NCBI GenBank assembly: GCA_021647885.1
Contig: JAKITV010000004.1
Location: 26,092 to 90,091, forward strand
DNA from: Flavobacteriaceae bacterium
GTDB lineage: Bacteria > Bacteroidota > Bacteroidia > Flavobacteriales > Flavobacteriaceae
Direction: 5' to 3'
DNA: 64,000 nt
This document shows positions 1 through 7,386 of this stretch, piece by piece. The notes under the pieces were generated by a model. The model was not told the origin of the DNA. It searched no databases and saw only the letters and a list, made by a program, of their open reading frames with translations. Numbering within the stretch: position 1 is the first letter of the stretch; each line of letters starts with the position of its first letter. The position numbers and the translations under genes were made by a program.

Positions 1-217
1 TAGCAATTGATTCCATTAACTGATTATATTCTTGAACACTTAAATAATCTTTAAAATTTGTAGGAGCATCCTTTCTGTAAAAAAACCTACCAATATAATG
101 ATATGGAAAATGTTTTTTTATTATCCATAATTGTAATAACTCTTTAAAGATTATGTGATATGGTTTTTTATGAGAATCTTTTAAAAAATATCTTAATCTT
201 ATGAGGTTGTCTTTCAT
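1..217 (-). CDS. Partial gene, possible sugar-transfer-associated ATP-grasp protein (N-terminus only)
   Basis: The reverse strand is open from an ATG at 217 to the window edge, giving 72 residues with no stop. The peptide starts MKDNLIRLRYFLKDSHKKPY and contains a segment with HYIGRFFYRKDAP followed by KDYLSVQEY. This basic, aromatic N-terminus with a 'fRkdap..kdYLs..ey' pattern resembles the leader of sugar-transfer-associated ATP-grasp proteins found in polysaccharide loci. The ATP-grasp domain itself would lie outside the window, so the assignment is tentative. The gene lies 157 bp downstream of polA on the same strand. Composition is very AT-rich, like many surface-polysaccharide genes. 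The plus-strand ORF that overlaps it at 201-389 has no family features and was not called. Confidence 0.55.
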   Translation of the reverse strand, partial: MKDNLIRLRYFLKDSHKKPYHIIFKELLQLWIIKKHFPYHYIGRFFYRKDAPTNFKDYLSVQEYNQLMESIA

Positions 218-374
218 AAAATGGGAATTAGTTATATCTATACTAGAAATATATCAATTTCATCTCTTTAAAAATATAATTCTCTTTAACATGTATATAA
301 ACACGTTCATTTACTTTTACTTACTAATTAACAATACTCTTGTATCTGCTGAAGTTTATCCTAGTGAAACAATT

Positions 375-3227
375 TTAATGAGCTTCTAGCCAATTGTCAC
401 CAATATCAAGATCAACTTCAAGAGGAACTGAAAGTTTATAAGCTTTTTCCATTTCGGTTTTAATTAAGCTTTTTACCTTTTCTAATTCAGGTTTAAAAGC
501 ATCAAACACTAACTCATCATGTACCTGTAAAAGCATTTTGGTTTTGTAATTGCCTTCAGCAAGTTTGTTATGGATATTAATCATGGCAATTTTAATAATA
601 TCTGCAGCACTACCTTGTATTGGAGCGTTTACCGCATTACGCTCCGCTGCACCACGAACTACAGCATTACGAGAGTTAATGTCTTTTAGGTAGCGACGAC
701 GACCTAAAACCGTTTGCACATAACCATTATCGCGAGCAAAATCGACTTGCTTACTTATAAATTTCCGAAGTTTTGGATAAGTTGCATAATAGGTTTCTAT
801 AAGTTCTTTAGCCTCACTACGCGATAAATCGGTTTGATTACTTAATCCAAAAGCTGAAACGCCATAAATAATTCCGAAGTTTACTGTTTTAGCATTACTA
901 CGCTGTTCTCTTGTAACTTCGTCTAGTGGGACGTTAAATACTTTGGCTGCTGTAGAGGCATGAATATCTTCGCCATTTTTAAAAGCAGTTATCATATTAT
1001 CTTCTTCGCTTAAAGCTGCAATAATACGTAATTCTATTTGTGAATAATCGGCTGCTAAAAGTGTATAATCTTTGCTTCGCGGAATAAAGGCCTTTCTAAC
1101 CTGTCGCCCACGTTCTGTTCTAATAGGAATATTTTGCAAATTAGGATTATTACTACTCAAGCGTCCTGTTGCTGCAACCGTTTGCATATAATCTGTGTGA
1201 ACACGTCCTGTTGAAGGCTCTACTTGTAAAGGCAAAGCATCTACATATGTGCTCTTCAATTTTGCAAGACCACGATAATCCAATATATTTTGAATAATCT
1301 CATGGTCTTTTGCTAGGTAAGAAAGTATATCTTCTGAAGTTGCATACTGTCCTGTTTTGGTTTTTTTAGGCTTATCTACGAGTTTTAACTTTTCAAATAA
1401 AATAATACCCAATTGTTTTGGAGATGCAATGTTGAATTCTTCTCCAGCTTTATCATAAATTTTTATTTCTAAAGTTTTAATGTCTGTATCTAAATCTTCA
1501 GCTAAAGAAAGTAAAAAATCTTTATCAAGGTTAATCCCTTCTAATTCCATTGAAGCAAGTACTTTTACCAACGGGATTTCAATCTCATCAAATAATTTTT
1601 GAGTATTAGCTGCTCTTAATTCTTTTTGAAAATGCGTAGCCAATTGAAGTGTAATATCTGCATCTTCAACAGCATATTCGGTTTGTTTTTCTATTGCAAC
1701 TTCACGCATTGATAACTGATTTTTACCTTTTTTTCCAAGAAGTTCTGTAATAGAAATTGGCGTGTAGTTTAAATAGGTTTCTGCCAACACATCCATATTA
1801 TGCCGCATATCTGGATTAATGAGATAATGCGCAATCATTGTGTCAAACAGTTTTCCTTTTATATCTATATTATATTTTGCCAGAACTTTGATGTCGTACT
1901 TTAAATTCTGACCAATTTTTTCAATGGATTCACTTTCAAAAAAAGGGCGCAACTGCTCTATGAGTTCTTGAGCTTCATTTTTGTCTTCTGGAAAAGGCAA
2001 GTAAAACCCTTTACCAATTTCCCATGAAAAAGCAATGCCAACTAATTCGGCAGTTATTGGGTTTAAGCCTGTTGTCTCGGTATCAAAACACACGCTGGTT
2101 TGCTTCATTAAATTTTGAATAAATAATTTCATGCCAATTCCAGGAACAACACTCTGGTAAAAATGTGACGTGGTTTCGGCAGTTTTTCTTGTAAATTCAC
2201 TAGTTGTTTCGTCAGAAGCTTGATTGCTGAACGAAGGTGAAGCATCAAACAATGAAAATTGTCCTGCTCCTGCTAAAGATGACTGTTTTTCTTTCGGTTT
2301 TGGAGTATTTGGAGTTATTGTCTCAGGTGCTTCAACAGTATTAGCAACAGTAAACGTTTTTATTAAATTTTCTGTTAAACGTCTAAATTCCAGCTCTTGA
2401 AATATCTCTTTTACCCGCTCTATGTCTGGAGAGTTAAGTTCATAATCATGCTCATCAAATTCTACAGGAACATCTAGCATTATTCGGGCTAATTTTTTTG
2501 ATAATATACCTAACTCGGTATTGGCTTCTATTTTTTCTTTCATTTTGCCTTTAAGCTCGTGCGTATTAGCTAACAAACCTTCCATACTTCCGTAAAGTGC
2601 TATAAACTTTTTAGCAGTCTTCTCGCCAACTCCTGGAAGGCCAGGGATATTATCGGAGGAATCTCCCATCATTCCTAAAAAATCAATGACTTGTTCTGGA
2701 TGTTCTACTTCAAACTTTTTCTGTACTTCCGGAATTCCCCAAGTTTCGTAGCCACCACCAAACATTGGTTTGTACATAAAAATGTTTTCGCTTACCAATT
2801 GAGCAAAATCCTTATCTGGTGTTACCATAAAGGTTTGGTAACCTTCTTTTTCGGCTTGTTTTGCCAACGTTCCTATAACATCGTCGGCTTCATATCCTTC
2901 TTTTACAATAATAGGAATATGCATTGCTTTTAAGATGCTTTCAATATAAGGCACAGCAATTTTTATGGCTTCAGGTGTTTCGTCTCGATTAGCTTTATAT
3001 TCGGCAAACATTTCTTTTCTATCTACGCTTCCTCCTTTATCAAAACAAACTGCTAAATGATCTGGACGTTCTCGTTTTATCACATCTAAAAGGGAATTCA
3101 TAAAGCCCATTATTGCAGATGTATCCAGTCCTTTTGAATTGATTCTTGGATTTTTAATAAATGCGTAATAGCCTCTAAATATTAATGCATAAGCATCTAC
3201 TAGGAAGAGTCGTTTTTGGTCTGACAT
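375..3227 (-). CDS. polA: DNA polymerase I
   Basis: 950 residues, the full three-domain form. The N-terminal 5'-3' exonuclease/flap domain covers roughly 1-290, with EADDVIGTLA near 113-122 and GDSSDNIPG at 188-196. The 3'-5' proofreading domain starts near 365 and keeps DTET at 382-385, so proofreading is probably active, unlike in many Pol I proteins of Gram-positives. The polymerase domain holds motif A (DYSQIELRI), the O-helix (RSNAKTVNFGIIYG) and motif C (QVHDELVFD). It fills gaps and removes RNA primers during replication and repair. A Ser/Thr/Pro-rich linker (about 295-360) joins the two nuclease domains and contains QFSLF at 323-327, a candidate sliding-clamp motif. The start MSDQKRLFLVDAYA places the first catalytic aspartate at the usual distance. 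Confidence 0.98.
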   Translation of the reverse strand: MSDQKRLFLVDAYALIFRGYYAFIKNPRINSKGLDTSAIMGFMNSLLDVIKRERPDHLAVCFDKGGSVDRKEMFAEYKANRDETPEAIKIAVPYIESILKAMHIPIIVKEGYEADDVIGTLAKQAEKEGYQTFMVTPDKDFAQLVSENIFMYKPMFGGGYETWGIPEVQKKFEVEHPEQVIDFLGMMGDSSDNIPGLPGVGEKTAKKFIALYGSMEGLLANTHELKGKMKEKIEANTELGILSKKLARIMLDVPVEFDEHDYELNSPDIERVKEIFQELEFRRLTENLIKTFTVANTVEAPETITPNTPKPKEKQSSLAGAGQFSLFDASPSFSNQASDETTSEFTRKTAETTSHFYQSVVPGIGMKLFIQNLMKQTSVCFDTETTGLNPITAELVGIAFSWEIGKGFYLPFPEDKNEAQELIEQLRPFFESESIEKIGQNLKYDIKVLAKYNIDIKGKLFDTMIAHYLINPDMRHNMDVLAETYLNYTPISITELLGKKGKNQLSMREVAIEKQTEYAVEDADITLQLATHFQKELRAANTQKLFDEIEIPLVKVLASMELEGINLDKDFLLSLAEDLDTDIKTLEIKIYDKAGEEFNIASPKQLGIILFEKLKLVDKPKKTKTGQYATSEDILSYLAKDHEIIQNILDYRGLAKLKSTYVDALPLQVEPSTGRVHTDYMQTVAATGRLSSNNPNLQNIPIRTERGRQVRKAFIPRSKDYTLLAADYSQIELRIIAALSEEDNMITAFKNGEDIHASTAAKVFNVPLDEVTREQRSNAKTVNFGIIYGVSAFGLSNQTDLSRSEAKELIETYYATYPKLRKFISKQVDFARDNGYVQTVLGRRRYLKDINSRNAVVRGAAERNAVNAPIQGSAADIIKIAMINIHNKLAEGNYKTKMLLQVHDELVFDAFKPELEKVKSLIKTEMEKAYKLSVPLEVDLDIGDNWLEAH

Positions 3228-3342
3228 GTTGTTTTTAGTTGAAGACTATAAAACTACAAAACTTATTTCGCGAATTGAAATTAATTGAATTTCAATTTTT
3301 GAGTTAGAAAGAGAATTTTGAAATGCTAACTTTTAAAAAACA

Positions 3343-3367
3343 AAAAAGCCGCATTAAGCGACTTTTT
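3343..3367 (-). terminator. Rho-independent terminator of the small secreted protein gene
   Basis: On the minus strand the transcript would read AAAAAGUCGC, loop UUAAU, GCGGCUUUUUU: a 10-pair stem with one G-U wobble and a U tract. It lies 25 bp past the stop codon of the gene at 3393-3650. Confidence 0.75.
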
Positions 3368-3392
3368 ATGTTTCTATTTATGTTTTATGAGA

Positions 3393-3650
3393 CTAACTCA
3401 TTAATGTTTCTTTACGTTTTAATTGTAAACTTTTTATATAAGCCTTAACACTAATAATATCGTTACTCTTTTTATAGTTAATATCTAAATTTTGTGTTTT
3501 CGGATTAATGCTTATTGGCTCAATTTTTTTAATAACTACTTCAGTCTTAATAGCAGTTTTAGTTTCTTTTAAAGTATTAATAGCAGTTGTTTGCGCCATT
3601 GTGATGAATGGAAGAACAAAAATTGCGATTAATAATAAAAACTTTTTCAT
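3393..3650 (-). CDS. Small secreted protein, unknown function
   Basis: 85 residues with a clear Sec signal peptide: KK, then a hydrophobic core LLLIAIFVLPFI, then TMAQ, a typical flavobacterial signal peptidase I site ending at residue 20. The mature part of about 65 residues is rich in Lys, Ile and Thr, has no cysteine, and shows no domain I recognise. It is flanked by its own terminator (3343-3367). Upstream, AATATTTG stands exactly 4 nt before the ATG, one base away from the TANNTTTG box, so the gene may be monocistronic with almost no leader. Genes of this type are common in the family and usually annotated as hypothetical. Confidence 0.7.
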   Translation of the reverse strand: MKKFLLLIAIFVLPFITMAQTTAINTLKETKTAIKTEVVIKKIEPISINPKTQNLDINYKKSNDIISVKAYIKSLQLKRKETLMS

Positions 3651-3867
3651 GACACAAATATTAGTAGGTTTCTATAGCAAATGTCAGCAAAAGAAGCTTT
3701 AGAGTTTAAAATATTTGATAAAATGCAAAGAAAAGTAGTTTACTCAAAGAATTCAGTTTAAAACATCGACGAAATGCACGTTTATTGATTTCTCTATAAA
3801 ATTGAAGTATGCTTTTTATAGACAAAATAGGCGTTTAATCTAGTGAGAATAAAGGTGTTTAATATAA
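3651..3867. other. Intergenic region, 217 bp
   Basis: No ORF with coding character. It holds the probable promoter of the small secreted protein (AATATTTG at its left end, read on the minus strand) and a 9-bp inverted repeat TCTATAAAA/TTTTATAGA (3793-3801 and 3814-3822). The repeat lies downstream of the glycosylasparaginase gene and could mark its transcript end, although no U tract follows it on the minus strand. Confidence 0.5.
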
Positions 3868-4863
3868 TTAAGTGTAATGTTCAGATTGGAGATTTTCGTT
3901 CTTAGCATCTTGATATTTAGTCATGCTAAACCCTTTGTGTATGGAATAACTACCAGTTTCTCCTTGTTTATTTACAGCTATATAACCTACTTGAAAGTTT
4001 TTATAATTGCTATCTGGCTTGCTCACAATTCTACCTATAGCTTCTTCACAGGCTTCTTGAGGCGATTTTCCTTGTCGCATGAGTTCCACGATAAGAAAGC
4101 TACCAACAGTTTTTACAACTTCTTCGCCCAATCCTGTGGCAACAGCAGCACCAATCTCATTATCTACAAACAAACCAGAACCAATAATAGGTGAATCGCC
4201 AACACGTCCAGCCAGTTTATAAGCGAGTCCGCTTGTAGTGCAAGCACCAGAAATATCGCCACCCTTATCAATGGCCAACATACCAATAGTGTCGTGATTT
4301 TCGATATTAATAATGGGTTTGTATTTAGCTTTCACTTTCCACTTTTCCCATGCTTCTTTAGAAGCTTCAGTTAATAACTCTTCAGGTTGAAATCCTTTTG
4401 AAATTGCAAATTGTTCGGCACCTTTACCAGCCAGCATTACATGTGGAGTGTCTTCCATTACTTTTCGTGCTACAGATACTGCGTGAGTAATATTTTGAAG
4501 ATAGACTACAGAGCCACAATTTCCATATTTATCCATAATGCAAGCATCTAAAGTTACATTCCCATCTCGATCTGGCAAACCACCTTTGCCAACAGTTTGA
4601 TTGATAACGTTCGACTCTTCAACATTACACCCTTGTTCTACAGCATCCAAAGCGCTACCTCCAGATTGTAGTACTTCCCAAGCTTTAGCTGTAGCATTTT
4701 TAACTTCCCAAGTAGATATAACTAATGGTAATGATGTTTTTTTAATTATTTGGCTTGCTTTAGCTTCTTCTGAAGTGTTTTCAGCACAACTTGCTAAAGT
4801 ATTTCCGACAGCTATGCCAACTCCTGTTAAGGATGCTCTTTTTATAAAGTTTCTTCTTTTCAT
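3868..4863 (-). CDS. N4-(beta-N-acetylglucosaminyl)-L-asparaginase (glycosylasparaginase)
   Basis: 331 residues of the Ntn-hydrolase glycosylasparaginase family, which cleaves the GlcNAc-Asn bond of N-glycosylated asparagine. The family precursor cuts itself before a threonine. Here the sequence NHDTIGML puts that nucleophile at T192, and the C-terminal half carries the conserved GRVGDSPIIGSGLFVDN and ATGLGEE segments. The N-terminus has a twin-arginine motif (RRNFIK) followed by a hydrophobic stretch and a lipobox-like LASC with Cys26, so the enzyme is probably Tat-exported and possibly lipid-anchored, consistent with use of extracellular glycoprotein fragments. The related Elizabethkingia enzyme is a well-known member. 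The gene stands alone, with a palindromic repeat just upstream at 4881-4915. Confidence 0.93.
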   Translation of the reverse strand: MKRRNFIKRASLTGVGIAVGNTLASCAENTSEEAKASQIIKKTSLPLVISTWEVKNATAKAWEVLQSGGSALDAVEQGCNVEESNVINQTVGKGGLPDRDGNVTLDACIMDKYGNCGSVVYLQNITHAVSVARKVMEDTPHVMLAGKGAEQFAISKGFQPEELLTEASKEAWEKWKVKAKYKPIINIENHDTIGMLAIDKGGDISGACTTSGLAYKLAGRVGDSPIIGSGLFVDNEIGAAVATGLGEEVVKTVGSFLIVELMRQGKSPQEACEEAIGRIVSKPDSNYKNFQVGYIAVNKQGETGSYSIHKGFSMTKYQDAKNENLQSEHYT

Positions 4864-4880
4864 TGAAAATATATTTTTTC

Positions 4881-4915
4881 ATTTCCGTGATCCCGATAGC
4901 TATCGGGACGGAAAT
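4881..4915. repeat. Palindromic element, copy 1 (intergenic)
   Basis: Perfect 18-bp core TCCCGATAGCTATCGGGA at 4891-4908, extended by outer arms ATTTCCG/CGGAAAT to a 35-bp hairpin. It lies between two divergent genes. The same core, with one base changed, is found inside the deacetylase gene at 6998-7015. Confidence 0.85.
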
Positions 4916-5058
4916 CTGTTTTTATAATTTGTATATCCAAAGTATAAAATGTAAACATAACACAAGGTAATAAATAATTTAAAGTTAGAACGTTTAACAA
5001 TTTGATAAGATAAACGGAAAACTTTATCATTAACTTTAGCCCTTAAAAGAACAACTAC

Positions 5059-6291
5059 ATGCTACGTTGGATTATCTTTATTGCAGTATTAGGAGTTATA
5101 GATTTTTACGCTTTTCAGGCGATGAAAGCTTTAATTAGGAGTAGTTGGCTTCATTACTTGTATTTTCTTATTTCGGTATTAGTTTTAGGAAATTTTATTT
5201 ACCAACTAACACATATTAATGGCAACGGACTTTCTATAAGCACCAATATTGCGATTGGGTTGTTTTTAACCTTGTATCTTCCTAAAGTGGTCATGATGTT
5301 GATAATGTTTGGCGAGGATATTATTAGATTGCCACAAGCAGCATATTCGTTTTTTGCAGAGAATGATGGCAGCAAAAACAATCATTTTCCATCACGGCGA
5401 ATATTTATAAGCCAGATGGCTATTGGTCTTGCGGCAATTCCGTTTGTGTCTTTACTTTATGGCATGTATAAAGGCAAATACAATTTTAAAGTTTTAAAAT
5501 ACACGCTGCATTTTGAAGATTTACCAGAAGCTTTTGATGGTTATAAAATCACACAAATAAGCGATATACATAGCGGAAGTTTTGATAATAAGGAAAAAAT
5601 TGAATATGCTGTAGATTTGGTTAATGAACAACAAAGTGATGTTATTTTGTTTACTGGAGATATGGTAAATAATAAAGCTGAAGAGATGATTCCTTGGAAA
5701 AAAACGTTTGGTAGATTAAAAGCAAAAGACGGTTTATTTTCAATTTTAGGAAATCACGATTATGGCGATTATGTAAGGTGGAAATCTGATGAAGAAAAAA
5801 AGAGGAACCAAAACGATTTAGCAGAAATTCAACAAGAAATGGGATTCGATTTATTGATGAATGAAAGTCGATTTCTTGAAAAAAACGGACAACGAATTGC
5901 TATTGTTGGTGTCGAAAATTGGGGAAATGGAAGTTTTAAAAAAGCTGGCGATTTAAAAATTGCCTCACAAGATATTAAAAGTAATGATTTTAAAATTTTA
6001 ATGACCCACGACCCAACACATTGGGAAGAAGAAGTTATTAAGGACGATTATCATTATCATTTAACCTTAAGTGGTCATACTCATGGTATGCAGTTTGGGA
6101 TAGAAATTCCAGGATGGATAAAATGGAGTCCAGTAAAATGGCGTTATAAATACTGGGCAGGAATTTATAAAGAAAAAGGGCAATATATAAATGTTAATAG
6201 AGGATTTGGATTTTTAGCATATCCTGGGCGAGTTGGGATTTGGCCAGAAATTACGGTTATTGAACTTAAAAAAGGCACAAATAATACCTAA
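5059..6291 (+). CDS. Membrane-anchored calcineurin-like metallophosphoesterase
   Basis: 410 residues. About the first 135 contain four hydrophobic segments (near 3-20, 30-48, 60-85 and 115-135). The catalytic domain follows with all metal-binding blocks: SDIHSG (D169, H171), GDMVNN (near 200), GNHDYGD (near 231) and GHTHG (near 339). This arrangement matches the YaeI/YkuE-like branch, whose members include lipid A precursor pyrophosphatases and other membrane-lipid phosphatases. The true substrate cannot be told from sequence. A further block ending NRGFGFLAYPGRVG, with a conserved Arg, closes the active site in this branch. It starts 195 bp from the divergent glycosylasparaginase gene. Confidence 0.9.
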   Translation: MLRWIIFIAVLGVIDFYAFQAMKALIRSSWLHYLYFLISVLVLGNFIYQLTHINGNGLSISTNIAIGLFLTLYLPKVVMMLIMFGEDIIRLPQAAYSFFAENDGSKNNHFPSRRIFISQMAIGLAAIPFVSLLYGMYKGKYNFKVLKYTLHFEDLPEAFDGYKITQISDIHSGSFDNKEKIEYAVDLVNEQQSDVILFTGDMVNNKAEEMIPWKKTFGRLKAKDGLFSILGNHDYGDYVRWKSDEEKKRNQNDLAEIQQEMGFDLLMNESRFLEKNGQRIAIVGVENWGNGSFKKAGDLKIASQDIKSNDFKILMTHDPTHWEEEVIKDDYHYHLTLSGHTHGMQFGIEIPGWIKWSPVKWRYKYWAGIYKEKGQYINVNRGFGFLAYPGRVGIWPEITVIELKKGTNNT

Positions 6292-6395
6292 TTGCAAGGT
6301 AATGTTATAAGTTCTCTTAAATTGCTTATATTTATATTAAAGTAAGAGAAAACCTATTATTTAACCTGTTGTTATTCAATACGAAAAAAATTATG

Positions 6396-6405
6396 TAGGT
6401 TTGTA
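6396..6405 (+). promoter_or_regulatory. Promoter -7 element of the thioredoxin-like gene
   Basis: TAGGTTTGTA matches the Bacteroidota -7 consensus TANNTTTG, 31 nt before the ATG at 6435. A TTG at 6369-6371 is the nearest -33 candidate, but the 24-bp spacing is long. Confidence 0.5.
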
Positions 6406-6434
6406 ATAGTGCATTTGACTTAAAACTTTAAATT

Positions 6435-6731
6435 ATGTCAAAATTTGGGGAATTAATAGATGTAAAGATTCCTGTTTTGTTGGATTTTTTCACAGAATGG
6501 AACGAACAATCTACGGCAATGCATGCGGTCTTAAGAGATGTAGCAGCAGCTCTTGGTGATAAGGCAAAGGTAATTAAAATTGATGTCGATAAAAACAAAG
6601 ATTTAGCCGAAGCCCTTAGAATAAAAGGTCTGCCTACGTTGATTATCTATAAAGAAGGAGAAATGAAATGGAGGCAAAGCGGAGAGCAAGATGCTAATAC
6701 ACTTATTGGGCTTATTCAGGAATACATTTAA
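6435..6731 (+). CDS. Thioredoxin-fold protein without the CxxC active site
   Basis: 98 residues with a complete thioredoxin fold: VLLDFFTEW strand-turn, central helix, KVIKIDVDKN strand, then KGLPTLIIY with the cis-proline loop intact. At the position where thioredoxins have W-C-G-P-C the sequence is W-N-E-Q-S, and the whole protein has no cysteine. It therefore cannot be a dithiol reductase and is more likely a binding or chaperone-type member of the fold. It has no signal peptide, so it is cytoplasmic. The gene has its own promoter box and runs into the oppositely oriented deacetylase gene: the two coding ends overlap by 20 bp (6712-6731) and no terminator is seen between them. Confidence 0.88.
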   Translation: MSKFGELIDVKIPVLLDFFTEWNEQSTAMHAVLRDVAAALGDKAKVIKIDVDKNKDLAEALRIKGLPTLIIYKEGEMKWRQSGEQDANTLIGLIQEYI

Positions 6732-7380
6732 ACTCATATCCTTTTTCGCTAAAATATTCTAATACTTTTGGAAGTGCATATTGCAAATTCTTTTTAGCTT
6801 TTATACTGTCGTGGAATACTATGATATCTCCAGAAGACGCATTGTTGACTACATTTTCCAAACATTTTTCTTCAGTAATTGAAGCATCCCAATCTTTAGC
6901 CAAAACGTTCCACATTATAACTTTATAGCCTAAATTAATTAGTTGTTTTGCTTGCTTTGGTCTTATTTGACCATAAGGAGGTCTAAATAAATTCTGATCC
7001 CGATAGTTATCGGGACTGAATTCTGAATTCTGAATTTGATTATTTAAAACTTCTTGAGCTTCATCTATATCTTTAAGATAGTTTTTTGTATTAGTTCTCC
7101 AACCTTTTAAATGATTGTAGGTATGATTTCCAACGGAATGACCTTCAGAAACAATTCTTTTAAATATTAAAGGATGTGCATCAACATTTTTTCCAATACA
7201 GAAAAAAGTTGCATTAGCATTGTATTGCTTTAAAACCTCCAACGTCCAATCGGTAACTATTGGTGTTGGACCATCATCGAAGGTTAAATAAATAACCTTT
7301 TCTTTTGAGGGCAAATCCCAAACTAAATCTGGGAATAAAGATTTAGCAAGTTTTGGAGTTGTAACTGGAGTTAAATTCAT
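6712..7380 (-). CDS. Polysaccharide deacetylase (NodB/CE4 family) with an in-frame palindromic insert
   Basis: 222 residues. The CE4 motifs are intact: TFDDGP at 33-38 (catalytic base and metal Asp), HTYNH at 86-90 (metal His pair), RPPYG at 133-137, the MWNVLAKDW segment near 156-164, and VFHDS near 188-192. The enzyme would remove N-acetyl groups from a peptidoglycan- or chitin-like glycan. No signal peptide is visible. Between HTYNH and RPPYG, residues about 119-130 (SEFSPDNYRDQN) are encoded by the second copy of the palindromic element, which is inserted in frame without breaking the gene. The gene lies 6 bp downstream of the DUF2723 gene and is probably cotranscribed with it. Confidence 0.93.
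   Translation of the reverse strand: MNLTPVTTPKLAKSLFPDLVWDLPSKEKVIYLTFDDGPTPIVTDWTLEVLKQYNANATFFCIGKNVDAHPLIFKRIVSEGHSVGNHTYNHLKGWRTNTKNYLKDIDEAQEVLNNQIQNSEFSPDNYRDQNLFRPPYGQIRPKQAKQLINLGYKVIMWNVLAKDWDASITEEKCLENVVNNASSGDIIVFHDSIKAKKNLQYALPKVLEYFSEKGYEFKCIPE
6990..7022. repeat. Palindromic element, copy 2 (inside the deacetylase gene)
   Basis: Core TCCCGATAGTTATCGGGA at 6998-7015, differing from copy 1 by one base near its centre, with its own outer arms AATTC/GAATT. Directly after it a 7-bp unit (GAATTCT) is repeated in tandem from 7018. The element is read in an open frame as part of the deacetylase. Confidence 0.85.
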
Positions 7381-7386
7381 AACTCA

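Noticed and set aside
201..389. Plus-strand ORF of 62 codons left of polA
   Set aside because: It overlaps the minus-strand partial gene and the polA end, has composition typical of chance AT-rich ORFs, and lacks any motif.
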